NCBI RefSeq assembly: GCF_000379725.1
Contig: NZ_KB903643.1
Location: 124,001 to 188,000, forward strand
DNA from: Cytophaga aurantiaca DSM 3654
GTDB taxonomy: Bacteria; Bacteroidota; Bacteroidia; Cytophagales; Cytophagaceae
Direction: 5' to 3'
DNA length: 64,000 nucleotides
In this document: piece by piece, positions 26,100 to 34,298 of the stretch
How positions within the stretch are numbered: position 1 is the stretch's first letter
How the letters are laid out: each line of letters starts with the position of its first letter
Position numbers and translations under genes: made by a program
Notes under the pieces: model-generated
Told to the model about the DNA's origin: nothing
Database searches by the model: none
The model's input: the letters and a program-made list of their open reading frames with translations, nothing else

Positions 26100-26285
26100 T
26101 CATAAATATATGAAATTTAATTAAATGCAAATGTGTGAGGTAGATTGAAAATTATTATAAATCCCATCGTTCGAAACCTTTGGAAATATGCGCAAATATT
26201 CATTTGATTTGATGGGCGATGCATGTTATTTTTCCCATGGATGAATCTATGAGCTATGCAGATCGTTTGTTAATGGTTTGCATAG

Positions 26286-26305
26286 CCCACGGTTTTAACC
26301 GCGGG
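26286..26305. repeat. Solitary hairpin CCCaCGGTTttAACCGcGGG
   Basis: A 20-bp near-palindrome followed by AATGATGAA, recalling the first hairpin of the CCGTTGGCT family (which is followed by AATGA). It lies in the 286-bp gap between the GNAT and TerB-like genes, which otherwise holds no feature I can name. Confidence 0.5.
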
Positions 26306-26385
26306 AATGATGAAGAGTTATTGAAATGTGTTTGTGTGTGGAATTTATAATTAAAAATATTGTTGTATACGTATAAAATGTTTAA

Positions 26386-26841
26386 TTAAAATTTTATAGA
26401 ATTTGAATGCTTCACAAGCAGTTCATCTACGATCTTTTTTGCAATGTTAAATTCCAGTTCCAATGCAGTAGTTAAATAGGATGCAATCTCTTTTTCTTTT
26501 TGAAGGAGTTTTCCATCAGCAAGCAGGAGCTTCATGATCAGTTCGAACAACAATGCTTTTTGTTCTTCTTTAATTAGTGGTACACTGCCATCGATGAGAT
26601 TGTAACTGCCGACTTTTCTATTGGCAAGCAGGGCAGGCTGATAATAATCGGCAATGTTTTTTCTTTTGAATAAGGGCAATTTTCCAACTACATCAAACAT
26701 TTTCTGTATTTCAGCATCTGCGATGTGGCCATCGATGTGCATGCTTGCATACATGATCGCGATCCATGCTTCCTGTTCGCTTTGAGGAGTATAGGTTTTA
26801 GCAGATGCCGGAGCACCGAATAATTTGTTTAATATTTTCAT
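26386..26841 (-). CDS. TerB-like protein, copy 1
   Basis: 151 residues, all helical, with the acidic TerB pattern: AWIAIMYASMHIDGHIADAEIQ and, in the second repeat, LLFELIMKLLLADGKLLQKEK. Each has a D-G turn with acidic residues that may bind metal, as in tellurite-resistance TerB and related stress proteins. The opening TYTPQSEQEAW is shared word for word in part with copy 2 at 27010. Cytoplasmic. Its ATG overlaps the stop of a small ORF (ATGA), suggesting translational coupling. Confidence 0.75.
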   Translation of the reverse strand: MKILNKLFGAPASAKTYTPQSEQEAWIAIMYASMHIDGHIADAEIQKMFDVVGKLPLFKRKNIADYYQPALLANRKVGSYNLIDGSVPLIKEEQKALLFELIMKLLLADGKLLQKEKEIASYLTTALELEFNIAKKIVDELLVKHSNSIKF

Positions 26842-27056
26842 TCGCGTTCATCCGAAATTGTTTCAGAATACCATACATACGTATTGTCAAACAACTTCGG
26901 ATTTATTAGGTTATAAAATGCTATATATTCCTTCTGAAACGGGTTCAATTTGAAATATAAGATGTACGATTCGTATACTTCAACGCTCTGTAAACTACAT
27001 TCACGGAGCTTAGTTAACAATAATAAAATTCCCTTTGTTTTTAAGCAGCATAACAT
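26838..27056 (-). CDS. Possible small ORF between the TerB-like genes
   Basis: 72 codons. The first 16 overlap the end of TerB copy 2 in another frame; the rest has a normal protein look (ECSLQSVEVYESYILYFKLN; YIAFYNLINPKLFDNTYVWY). Its stop overlaps the start of TerB copy 1 as ATGA. It could be a coupled small gene, or a C-terminal extension of TerB copy 2 separated from it by a frameshift. No family recognised. Confidence 0.35.
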   Translation of the reverse strand: MLCCLKTKGILLLLTKLRECSLQSVEVYESYILYFKLNPFQKEYIAFYNLINPKLFDNTYVWYSETISDERE

Positions 27057-27471
27057 CCACTATTTTTTTAGCAAGCTCGTCGCTGAGCTCAAGTGCAATA
27101 GATAGATATTCTGCAATTTTCTTTTCATTGTCGCCCAGGATACCATCTGCCAATAAGATTTCCATTGTTAATGCAAACAGGGTAGGTTTATTTGATACAT
27201 CGATCTTTGAAACACTGTTGTCGATGATCGATCTGCTGCCTGAAAGATTATGTGCTTTCATTACCGGCTCATAATAATCAGCAATTTCTTTATTATTGAA
27301 TAGTTTTTTTACAATAAGTAACTCACACATTTTATCAATCTCCGTATCCGATATTTCACCATCTACCGCCATACACGCATACATAATAGCAACCCATGCT
27401 TCCTGTTCGCTTTGCGGAGTGTAAAGAATTGCAGAAGTGTCTGATTGAACGTTTGTGTCGAAAATACTCAT
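27010..27471 (-). CDS. TerB-like protein, copy 2
   Basis: 153 residues, paralogous to the gene at 26386: LYTPQSEQEAWVAIMYACMAVDGEISDTEID in the first helical repeat and LFALTMEILLADGILGDNEKK in the second, both with the acidic D-G turn of TerB-like domains. It ends MLLKNKGNFIIVN, where the reading frame of the small ORF begins to overlap. Stress-linked or metal-sensing roles are described for the family. None is provable here, and no other ter genes are nearby. It is the first gene of a likely three-ORF operon. Confidence 0.75.
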   Translation of the reverse strand: MSIFDTNVQSDTSAILYTPQSEQEAWVAIMYACMAVDGEISDTEIDKMCELLIVKKLFNNKEIADYYEPVMKAHNLSGSRSIIDNSVSKIDVSNKPTLFALTMEILLADGILGDNEKKIAEYLSIALELSDELAKKIVDVMLLKNKGNFIIVN

Positions 27472-27511
27472 TTGTTGCTGTGGTTTATAAGATCCTACTC
27501 ATATGGCTTTT

Positions 27512-27547
27512 CGGCATCGCCCCGTTTGTGGTTACTGGTCTCCAGTA
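27512..27547. repeat. Degenerate half of the CTTGGGGC repeat family
   Basis: CGGCATCGCCCCG followed eight bases later by the hairpin TACTGGtctCCAGTA. This is the outer-plus-inner hairpin order of the CTTGGGGC elements, with decayed arms. Confidence 0.45.
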
Positions 27548-27639
27548 GCCCTGTACGGTAAATGGTATGACTAAGTTGTAGCAGAATACATTTAAAATAA
27601 CAAACATCCGGTAATCATACCTACAGCTAGTTCTGTTTT

Positions 27640-28800
27640 TTAATAACTCATCTCTACGATTTTATAAACATCCTCCGGCGTAATATCTTTGCGTTCGCCC
27701 AGTGCCACCCATCCGCGGCTCTTTAAACGTTCTGCAGCAAAGGCTGCACAGCTTTTATAATCGTTGGTGTATTCCGAAAGTTTTGTTTTAATATTCAAGG
27801 AGTGGAAGAATTCTTCCGTCTTTGCAATTGCTTGTTCTGCTTTTTCTTCAATGGTTCCTGTCTTAATGTTCCAGATCCGTTCGGCGTATTGAGCAAGTTT
27901 TTCTTTTTTGCTGTTGAACTTATAACGGTATACACTCGGAGCAATAATAGCAAGCGTGCGTGCGTGATCGATGTTGTATAGGGCTGTTAACTCGTGACCG
28001 ATGGCATGCACCGACCAATCCGTAGGCACACCTTTTTGTATCAGTCCGTTTAGTGCCATGGTACAGCTCCACATAAAATCACAGGCTGCATCGTAATTTG
28101 ATTTGTCTTTTAAAATAACCGGTGCAATTTCGATCAGCGTCTGCATGATGCTTTCTGCAATGCGGTCCTGCAACAGCGCATGGGCAGGATAGGTCATGTA
28201 TTGTTCAAGTACGTGTGTGAATGCATCGGTGATGCCATTCGCAATCTGCCGATCGGGGATGGAGTGGATCACCTGCGGATCTAAGATGGAGAACTGCGGG
28301 AACAATCCAGGTCCGCCCATACCCAATTTTTGTTGGGTGGAACGACGTGTTATTACAGCACCTGAATTCATTTCAGATCCTGTTGCAGGTAAGGTTAGCA
28401 CTGTTGCGAAGGGCATGCCTTTTTCAGTGCGAATGGGCTTCGCTAAGATATCCCAGGGCTCGGCGCCCTCATACAGTGCAGCCGAAGATAAAAACTTTGT
28501 ACCGTCGATCACAGAGCCTCCGCCAACGGCCAGCAGATAGGTGATCTTTTCTTTTTTGATGATAGCCAATGCATCCATCAGTATTTCATATTCAGGATTG
28601 GCAGGAATACCTCCAAACTCAATCACATCAAAAGATGCTAAGGCTGCTTTTACCTGTTCGTATACACCATTTGTTTTTATACTGCCTCCGCCATACAGCA
28701 TGAGTACTTTCGCATTCACAGGAATCTCTTTGGCAAGCTGTGCGATCTGTCCTTTACCAAAAAGGACCTTTGTTGGATTTTTATAGTCGAAGTTTAACAT
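27640..28800 (-). CDS. Iron-containing alcohol dehydrogenase, YqhD/BDH type
   Basis: 386 residues of the group III metal-dependent alcohol dehydrogenases, close to the YqhD/butanol dehydrogenase branch, which reduce aldehydes with NADPH. The opening FDYKNPTKVLFGKGQI and the nucleotide-binding GGGSVIDGTKF are diagnostic. Metal ligands align as D192, H196 (GITDAFTHVLEQ), H265 (SVHAIGHEL) and H279 (YNIDHA). A GGGS at 37-40 fits the NADP-binding region. Cytoplasmic. A role in detoxifying lipid-derived or sugar-derived aldehydes is likely from family knowledge. Monocistronic, followed by a REP-like relic. Confidence 0.92.
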   Translation of the reverse strand: MLNFDYKNPTKVLFGKGQIAQLAKEIPVNAKVLMLYGGGSIKTNGVYEQVKAALASFDVIEFGGIPANPEYEILMDALAIIKKEKITYLLAVGGGSVIDGTKFLSSAALYEGAEPWDILAKPIRTEKGMPFATVLTLPATGSEMNSGAVITRRSTQQKLGMGGPGLFPQFSILDPQVIHSIPDRQIANGITDAFTHVLEQYMTYPAHALLQDRIAESIMQTLIEIAPVILKDKSNYDAACDFMWSCTMALNGLIQKGVPTDWSVHAIGHELTALYNIDHARTLAIIAPSVYRYKFNSKKEKLAQYAERIWNIKTGTIEEKAEQAIAKTEEFFHSLNIKTKLSEYTNDYKSCAAFAAERLKSRGWVALGERKDITPEDVYKIVEMSY

Positions 28801-28870
28801 ACGTTAGTGGTCAGTAAACAGTGGTCAGTTGTCAGTAAGAAAATAATTATGAATTATGTTGTATTGTTTT

Positions 28871-29042
28871 TTTGGGGCGATGCCCCAAGTTTTAACATGA
28901 TAGGCTTTCAGCATATGTTTGACTAAAAATAATCAATGCATCTAAATAAAACCAAAGGGATGTGATTTATAAAATGAATCTGCATTAGTCGGTGTAAAAG
29001 GCTGAAAGCCTTAAATACCAGAACTTGGGGCGATGCCCCAAG
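28871..29042. repeat. Paired REP-like element, CTTGGGGC family, copy 2
   Basis: Outer palindromes TTTGGGGCGATGCCCCAAG (28871-28889) and CTTGGGGCGATGCCCCAAG (29024-29042) enclose the inner hairpins ATAGGCTttcAGCATAT and AAGGCTgaaAGCCTT (28998-29012). It fills most of the 327-bp gap between the dehydrogenase and cold-shock genes. Short TGGTCAGT repeats precede it at 28805-28836. Confidence 0.9.
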
Positions 29043-29069
29043 AAAAAGATATGAATGGGTACAAATAAA

Positions 29070-29095
29070 AAAGTCACGCTGTGAGGCGTGACTTT
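29070..29095 (-). terminator. Rho-independent terminator of the cold-shock gene
   Basis: AAAGTCACGC (29070-29079) and GCGTGACTTT (29086-29095) form a perfect 10-bp stem with a 6-base loop, then T-rich sequence on the - strand. 32 bp after the stop codon. Confidence 0.9.
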
Positions 29096-29127
29096 TAAAA
29101 TGCTTAAATGATTGGTATATATTAAAA

Positions 29128-29319
29128 CTAAACTAGTTTAACATTTACTGCATTTAGTCCTTTTTTTCCTTTTTCAAGTTCGAAAGTTACTTCGTCATTT
29201 TCTCTGATCTCGTCAACAAGACCTGAAACGTGTACAAAATATTCTTTTCCTGATTCTTTTTCGATGATAAAACCAAAACCTTTGGCGTTATTAAAGAATT
29301 TAACTGTTCCGTTATTCAT
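29128..29319 (-). CDS. Cold-shock domain protein (CspA family)
   Basis: 63 residues, a single cold-shock domain that binds single-stranded RNA and DNA and melts mRNA structure. It has the GTVKFFNNAKGFGFI strand with RNP1 (KGFGFI) and RNP2 as YFVHV, then VTFELEKGKKGLNAVNV. Slightly shorter than E. coli CspA but full for the Bacteroidetes type. Single-gene unit with a clear -7 box 23 bp upstream and a strong terminator. Confidence 0.95.
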   Translation of the reverse strand: MNNGTVKFFNNAKGFGFIIEKESGKEYFVHVSGLVDEIRENDEVTFELEKGKKGLNAVNVKLV

Positions 29320-29342
29320 TATTGTGATGTTATTAATTTGTT

Positions 29343-29350
29343 CAAAAATA
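29343..29350 (-). promoter_or_regulatory. Candidate -7 box of the cold-shock gene
   Basis: Reads TATTTTTG on the - strand, a full TAnnTTTG match. The short leader it implies leaves little room for a long structured cold-shock 5' UTR, unless transcription also begins further upstream. Confidence 0.5.
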
Positions 29351-29447
29351 CAGAAATTATTCCTAATAATACTGAACCGCTATAACTTTTTTTTCTATAG
29401 GTGTCCGGTCTTGTAATATTCCGTGAAATAGTCCAGTATGTATCGTC

Positions 29448-30140
29448 TTATTTGTACTTTTCAATTAATTCATCTACAATTCGTAGCGCTCCCGTACTCG
29501 CTTTTTCAGCAATTAAAGTTAATAATGGATGTTTCTTAACTGCCGGCAAGTTCGGATCGATCACAATTACTTCTGTATCTGCACCAACATAATCAATCAG
29601 ACTGGCAGCCGGATATACCTGCAGCGATGTTCCGATCACAATGAAGATGTCAGCCTTTGCAGCCAATGCAGCTGCGGGTTCCATCATGGGTACTGCTTCG
29701 CCAAACCAGACAATGTTGGGGCGGAGCTGTGAACCTCTCGGACATTTATCTCCCAGATTCAATTCCCATCCTTCGATCGGATAGATGTGGCGTGGATTTA
29801 AGGTGCTTCTGCTTTCAAATAATTTTCCGTGTAAGTGCAGTATATTTTCTGAGCCGGCACGTTCGTGCAGGTCGTCTACATTTTGTGTAATGATCTCCAC
29901 ATGGAAATACGTACTCAATTTCACTAAGGCTTTATGCGCGTCATTGGGCTCAGCCTTCAAAGCATCCTTTCTGCGCATGTTATAAAAATCGAGCACCAGC
30001 TGCGGATTCTTTCTCCAGCCTTCCGGCGAAGCCACTTCCATTACATCATGACCTTCCCATAAACCACCGCTGTCGCGGAATGTATTGATACCACTTTCGG
30101 CAGAGATGCCGGCACCTGTTAGGACTACTATGTTTTTCAT
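29448..30140 (-). CDS. cobB: SIR2 family NAD-dependent protein deacylase, CobB-like
   Basis: 230 residues. Removes acyl groups from lysines using NAD. The NAD motifs GAGISAESGI (from residue 9) and TQNVDDLHERAG (85-96), the catalytic base H104 in LHLHGK, GSQLRPNIVWFGE and GTSLQVYPAA are intact. Y53 and R56 (FYNMR) are the pair that in CobB/SIRT5 bind succinyl or malonyl lysine, so desuccinylase activity is expected. Of the four zinc cysteines of E. coli CobB only C123 is present, so the zinc-ribbon is reduced, a state I believe is common in Bacteroidetes homologues. Single gene on the - strand. Confidence 0.92.
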   Translation of the reverse strand: MKNIVVLTGAGISAESGINTFRDSGGLWEGHDVMEVASPEGWRKNPQLVLDFYNMRRKDALKAEPNDAHKALVKLSTYFHVEIITQNVDDLHERAGSENILHLHGKLFESRSTLNPRHIYPIEGWELNLGDKCPRGSQLRPNIVWFGEAVPMMEPAAALAAKADIFIVIGTSLQVYPAASLIDYVGADTEVIVIDPNLPAVKKHPLLTLIAEKASTGALRIVDELIEKYK

Positions 30141-30274
30141 ATGAGCTTAAAGCTTAAAGCTGAATGCCTAAAGCTTTTGTAAAATTAAGATACGATAAAA
30201 TATTTATTACGAATGTTTGCTAAACTTTTTTACGTTAGGCCTTAAGCGTTCCGCCTTAGGCTTTATAAAAAACA

Positions 30275-30299
30275 AAAGGAGAGTACGAGACTCTCCTTT
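30275..30299 (-). terminator. Rho-independent terminator of the DUF4468-like gene
   Basis: AAAGGAGAGT (30275-30284) and ACTCTCCTTT (30290-30299) give a perfect 10-bp stem with a 5-base loop. On the - strand TTGTTTTTTAT follows. Confidence 0.9.
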
Positions 30300-30327
30300 A
30301 AGTAAATATTTGCAAGAGCAACAACTG

Positions 30328-30870
30328 TTACCAATCGTTTCCTACGTTTACTGGTTTATCTTCCGGATTGCCCATCACTACTTTCATGTTTGCGATCAGC
30401 TTCTCCATTTCGGCTGCAGTTAATTTTTTGATGTCGCCCCAACCTTGCATAGACAATACATACTTGTTACACGCAGGTATAGATTTTTCAAGTTCACCAC
30501 CGTTGCCTTTATCAGATGAGTGTACAAAACCAGTGATCACATATTTGTAACGACCGTCTTTACAAGCGATCACTACAGTATAAGTAACAGTTCCGTTGTG
30601 CATTAAACCCGGCTGTGGTGCATGATATGTAACCGGGAACTGACCTTTATAACTGTAATATCCGTCCGCCGGTTTGTCTGCAAGAATACCGCTTCCGGAT
30701 ACATTCAAACTATGTGTACGTTTAAATAACACAGCTTGTGTTGCGCCATCTACGGTAACAACGCCACTATATGTAATTTTTTTAGTCGTTGTATCAATAG
30801 GAGGTAATGTTTGCGCTTGAGATGCAAAAGCCATTGCCAGGCCTATAATGAATGAGAAAACAATTTTCAT
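30328..30870 (-). CDS. Exported DUF4468-like protein
   Basis: 180 residues with a signal peptide (MKIVFSFIIGLAMAFASQA, then QTLPPID). The mature half KITYSGVVTVDGATQAVLFK to YKYVITGFVH has the repeated strand-helix pattern of the DUF4468 family with TBP-like fold, common in Bacteroidetes periplasmic proteins. A helical tail follows (AAEMEKLIANMKVVM). The role is unknown. It lies 60 bp downstream of the topA stop on the same strand and has its own terminator, so it could be read with topA or alone. Confidence 0.8.
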   Translation of the reverse strand: MKIVFSFIIGLAMAFASQAQTLPPIDTTTKKITYSGVVTVDGATQAVLFKRTHSLNVSGSGILADKPADGYYSYKGQFPVTYHAPQPGLMHNGTVTYTVVIACKDGRYKYVITGFVHSSDKGNGGELEKSIPACNKYVLSMQGWGDIKKLTAAEMEKLIANMKVVMGNPEDKPVNVGNDW

Positions 30871-30930
30871 AATACGGTTAATTTAAATGAATACTCAATT
30901 TGATTATACGTGCTTTCAAAATCGTGCCAA

Positions 30931-33486
30931 CTATTTTTTAGCGGCTGCTTTCTTGGCCGCTTTTTTAACGGTAGCCTTTTTAACAATAAGTTTCTTCTCA
31001 GCCGGTTTCTTCGCCGCTGCTTTTTTAGCTGCAGGCTTCTTCGTTGCAGCTTTTTTCGCTGCCGGTTTTTTTGCCGATGCTTTCTTAGCTGCCGGCTTTT
31101 TAGCTGCGGCAGTTGTTTTCTTCGCTGCTGCTTTACCTTTTTTCGCTTTTGCCAAACCAGCATCTACCTCGGTAGGGTCGTGATCTAAGCCTGCAATAGC
31201 AAGACATTCCGCGTATGTTAAGGAAGCAGGTTCTTTGTCTTTCGGTAATTTGAAATTGTTTTTACCGATTGCTAAATAAGGACCCCATCTGCCTTTCAAT
31301 ACTTTTACGTATTCGCTTTCCGGATATTCTGCAATGAGTTTTTCAGCATCCGATACACGTTTTGCTAAGATCAATTCAATCGCACGGTCTGTATCGATGG
31401 TCATTACATCATCGATCTTCGGTATTGAAATGAATTTGCTATTGTGGCGGATATACGGACCGAATCGGCCAATTGCTGCAACCATTGGCTTCTCTTCAAA
31501 CACACCAATTTCTCTTGGCAGTTTAAATAATTCCAATGCTTCTTCCAGCGTAATGTTTTCGATCAGCTGACCTTTGCGCAAACTTGCGTATTTCGGTTTT
31601 ATGTCTTTCTCTTCATCTGCTTCACCGATCTGTACAAACGGACCGTAGCGGCCCAGACGTGTACTGATCTGTTCACCAGTTTCCGGATGCACACCTAAAA
31701 CACGTGATGTATTTACACTTGAACGTTCAATGTTTTCTGTTTTCAAAACCTGCTTATGGAAATCTCCATAGAAGTCTTTCAACATGGTTTGCCATTTGAT
31801 CTTACCTTCAGCAATGTCATCAAATTCTTTTTCTACCATAGCGGTAAAATTAAAATCTGTTACACGCGGAAAATGTTCAACAAGGAAATCGTTGGTGATC
31901 ATGGCAAGATCGGTCGGGAATAATTTCGACTTTTCCTGTCCTGTATTTTCAGTGATAACAGCTGTTTGCACAGCATTATCTTTTAATGTTAATTGAGTAA
32001 GCTTACGCTCTCTGCCATCGCGGTCTTCCTTGATCACATAACCTCTTTTCTGAATGGTAGAAATTGTCGGTGCATACGTAGATGGTCTACCAATGCCCAT
32101 TTCTTCTAACTTCTTAACCAAACTTGCTTCGGTGTATCTCGACGGTGGACGAGTATAACGTTCAACCGCTACAATCTGATTCAAGCCTAATTTCTGATCT
32201 ACTTTCAACGGAGGCAATGTTGCTGTACCGCCCGTTTTTGCTTCGATCTCTTCGTCGTCTTCATCTTCGTCGTCTTTCGATTCAAGATACACTTTTAAGA
32301 AACCTTCAAACGTAATTACTTCGCCAGATGCAATGAAATTTTCTGTAGACTTATTATTACCGATTGTTACAACCGTACGTTCCAGACGTGCATCGGCCAT
32401 CTGCGAAGCGATTGCGCGCTTCCAGATCAGGTCGTATAAACGTTGTTCGTTGCGGTCTGCACTTGCCTGCTGCACATTGAAATCCGTTGGACGGATTGCT
32501 TCGTGGGCTTCCTGTGCATTTTCGTTTTTGCTTTTATATTTTCGGGTGAAAGAATATTCAGCTCCGTAGTTATTAGTGATGGTTGTTTTTGCTGCGTCAA
32601 TAGCGAAGTCCGATAGGTTTACCGAATCCGTTCTCATATACGAGATCTTACCTGCTTCGTACAAACGCTGTGCAACCGTCATGGTTTGTGCAACTGAAAA
32701 ACTTAATTTTCTGGAAGCTTCCTGCTGCAAGGTAGACGTAGTAAATGGGGCCGAAGGAGATTTTTTTGCCGGCTTCTTCTCCAGATCGCGAACAAAGAAA
32801 TCTGCACCGATCAGTTTTGTTAAAAAGGCCTGAGCTTCCGCTTCGGTATCAAATCTTGAAGGCAGTTCCGCTTTAATGCTTTTGCTGCCATCTTTAAATT
32901 CTGCTGTTACCTTATATAAAGCAGTAGGATGGAACTGCAATACTTCGCGTTCTCTGTCTACTACAATACGCACGGCTACTGATTGTACGCGACCGGCAGA
33001 TAAACCAGCTTTGATCTTTTTCCAAAGTACCGGAGACATTTCAAAACCTACCAGACGATCCAGAATACGACGTGCCTGCTGTGCATTTACCAGGTCAATA
33101 TCGATGCCTCTTGGAGTTTGTACGGCATTTAATATAGCGTTCTTGGTAATTTCTCTGAAAACAATTCGACGTGTTTTTGCATCGTCCAGATCCAAAGATT
33201 CCTTTAAATGCCATGAAATAGCTTCTCCTTCGCGGTCATCATCGGTTGCTAACCACACAACATCTGCTTCTTTTGCTAACTTTTTTAACTCCTTTACAAC
33301 CTCTTTTTTATCGGGAGAGATCTCGTATGTGGGCTTAAAACTATTCTCTATATCGATGGCCTTATCGCCTTTCTGTAAGTCTCTTACGTGACCGTAGCTG
33401 GATTTAACCGTAAAATCTTTTCCGAGATAACCTTCAATGGTTTTTGCCTTTGCAGGGGACTCAACTATGACTAAATTCTTGGGCAT
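30931..33486 (-). CDS. topA: DNA topoisomerase I with Lys/Ala-rich C-terminal tail
   Basis: 851 residues from the ATG at 33486 (MPKNLVIVESPAKAKTIEG). The in-frame extension to 33561 is hydrophobic and not part of the family. A type IA topoisomerase that relaxes negative supercoils. The TOPRIM acids are in TDDDREGEAI near residue 81 and the DNA-linking tyrosine is Y283 in GKISYMRTDS. The C-terminus has three repeats of the RxGPFVQIGE/GRFGPYIRH/GRWGPYLAIG kind instead of Cys4 zinc fingers. The last 70 or so residues are a histone H1-like tail of AKK and PAAKK units, expected to bind DNA non-specifically. Full length otherwise. Confidence 0.97.
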   Translation of the reverse strand: MPKNLVIVESPAKAKTIEGYLGKDFTVKSSYGHVRDLQKGDKAIDIENSFKPTYEISPDKKEVVKELKKLAKEADVVWLATDDDREGEAISWHLKESLDLDDAKTRRIVFREITKNAILNAVQTPRGIDIDLVNAQQARRILDRLVGFEMSPVLWKKIKAGLSAGRVQSVAVRIVVDREREVLQFHPTALYKVTAEFKDGSKSIKAELPSRFDTEAEAQAFLTKLIGADFFVRDLEKKPAKKSPSAPFTTSTLQQEASRKLSFSVAQTMTVAQRLYEAGKISYMRTDSVNLSDFAIDAAKTTITNNYGAEYSFTRKYKSKNENAQEAHEAIRPTDFNVQQASADRNEQRLYDLIWKRAIASQMADARLERTVVTIGNNKSTENFIASGEVITFEGFLKVYLESKDDEDEDDEEIEAKTGGTATLPPLKVDQKLGLNQIVAVERYTRPPSRYTEASLVKKLEEMGIGRPSTYAPTISTIQKRGYVIKEDRDGRERKLTQLTLKDNAVQTAVITENTGQEKSKLFPTDLAMITNDFLVEHFPRVTDFNFTAMVEKEFDDIAEGKIKWQTMLKDFYGDFHKQVLKTENIERSSVNTSRVLGVHPETGEQISTRLGRYGPFVQIGEADEEKDIKPKYASLRKGQLIENITLEEALELFKLPREIGVFEEKPMVAAIGRFGPYIRHNSKFISIPKIDDVMTIDTDRAIELILAKRVSDAEKLIAEYPESEYVKVLKGRWGPYLAIGKNNFKLPKDKEPASLTYAECLAIAGLDHDPTEVDAGLAKAKKGKAAAKKTTAAAKKPAAKKASAKKPAAKKAATKKPAAKKAAAKKPAEKKLIVKKATVKKAAKKAAAKK

Positions 33487-33664
33487 TTGCCTGTTTATTT
33501 TATAAATGAAGAAGACAAAGATGAATATTTTTTTTTCTAAAATGCAAGGAATGCAATTCAATCAATTGAATTTAAATGGGATTTATCAAAGTATTAATAT
33601 GAATTCAATATTTTGAATGATTAATTCCCGTTTATTTTGCGTAATATGCTTCTTTTAAGACGAT

Positions 33665-34192
33665 ATGGCCAAAACACTTATATTAATACGTCACGCGAAG
33701 TCGGATTGGTCTGAAAGCGGACAACGGGATTTCGACCGGGAGTTGAACCACCGCGGGCATTCTGATGCACCCAGAATGGGCGCTAAGCTTTTTGAAATGG
33801 ACCTAAAACCCGATCTGATCGTTTCTAGTCCCGCCAGAAGAACCACTCTTACGGCAGAATACATCTGCGAGCAGATTCATTACCCATTTGAGCAGGTACA
33901 CTTTGAAGATGATATTTACGAAGCTTCTGTGCGCACCTTATTAAAGGTAGTGAACGAATTAAACGACACTTATAATACAGTTATTATTGTAGGACACAAT
34001 CCCGGGTTTTCCTATCTGGCAGAATACCTTACGGGCAGCGAAATAGGAAATATTCCTACTTGCGGGATCGTGGAATTAAACATCGAACTGGATAAATGGG
34101 CGATGGTTTCTCAGAATACGGCACACCTGAAAAGTTTTATTTACCCGAAAATGTTTTTTGGCGGTGGTGGAGAAAAAGTAGAACAAGAGTAG
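33665..34192 (+). CDS. sixA: SixA-type histidine phosphatase
   Basis: 175 residues of the histidine phosphatase superfamily, short SixA branch. The catalytic RHG-type motif is LIRHAKSDWS (first His at residue 9), followed by ELNHRGHSDAPRMG and SSPARRTTLTAEYI. The second histidine is in VIIVGHNPGFS. SixA dephosphorylates histidine-containing phosphotransfer proteins; in Bacteroidetes the target is not known. Cytoplasmic. It is divergent from topA and ends in a strong palindromic terminator. Confidence 0.9.
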   Translation: MAKTLILIRHAKSDWSESGQRDFDRELNHRGHSDAPRMGAKLFEMDLKPDLIVSSPARRTTLTAEYICEQIHYPFEQVHFEDDIYEASVRTLLKVVNELNDTYNTVIIVGHNPGFSYLAEYLTGSEIGNIPTCGIVELNIELDKWAMVSQNTAHLKSFIYPKMFFGGGGEKVEQE

Positions 34193-34223
34193 ATAATTAT
34201 GAGTTATAAATTATGAATGCATA

Positions 34224-34271
34224 ATAAAAAAAGACCTGTCCCGATAGCTATCGGGACAGGTCTTTTTTTAT
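34224..34271 (+). terminator. 48-bp perfect palindrome acting as terminator, AAGACCTGTCCCGATA family
   Basis: The arms centred at 34247/34248 are perfectly complementary through AAAAAAAGACCTGTCCCGATA and end in T7 on the + strand, a textbook terminator for sixA. The same arm (AAGACCTGTCCCGAT) is found in the larger palindrome at 36705-36772. Confidence 0.9.
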
Positions 34272-34298
34272 GGAATGAATATTGATAACTTATCAATC

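Noticed and set aside
28196-28786. Frames antisense to the YqhD-type dehydrogenase
   Set aside because: They are by-products of the codon pattern of the conserved - strand gene, with Ser/Pro-rich nonsense composition.
30867-31188. Phe/Ala-rich and Arg/Lys-rich frames over the end of topA
   Set aside because: They are produced by the repetitive AAK/PAAKK codons of the topA tail on either strand and have no independent support.
33487-33561. 25-residue N-terminal extension of topA
   Set aside because: Topoisomerase I normally begins at the VIVESPAKAKT strand; the extension is hydrophobic and has no counterpart in the family.
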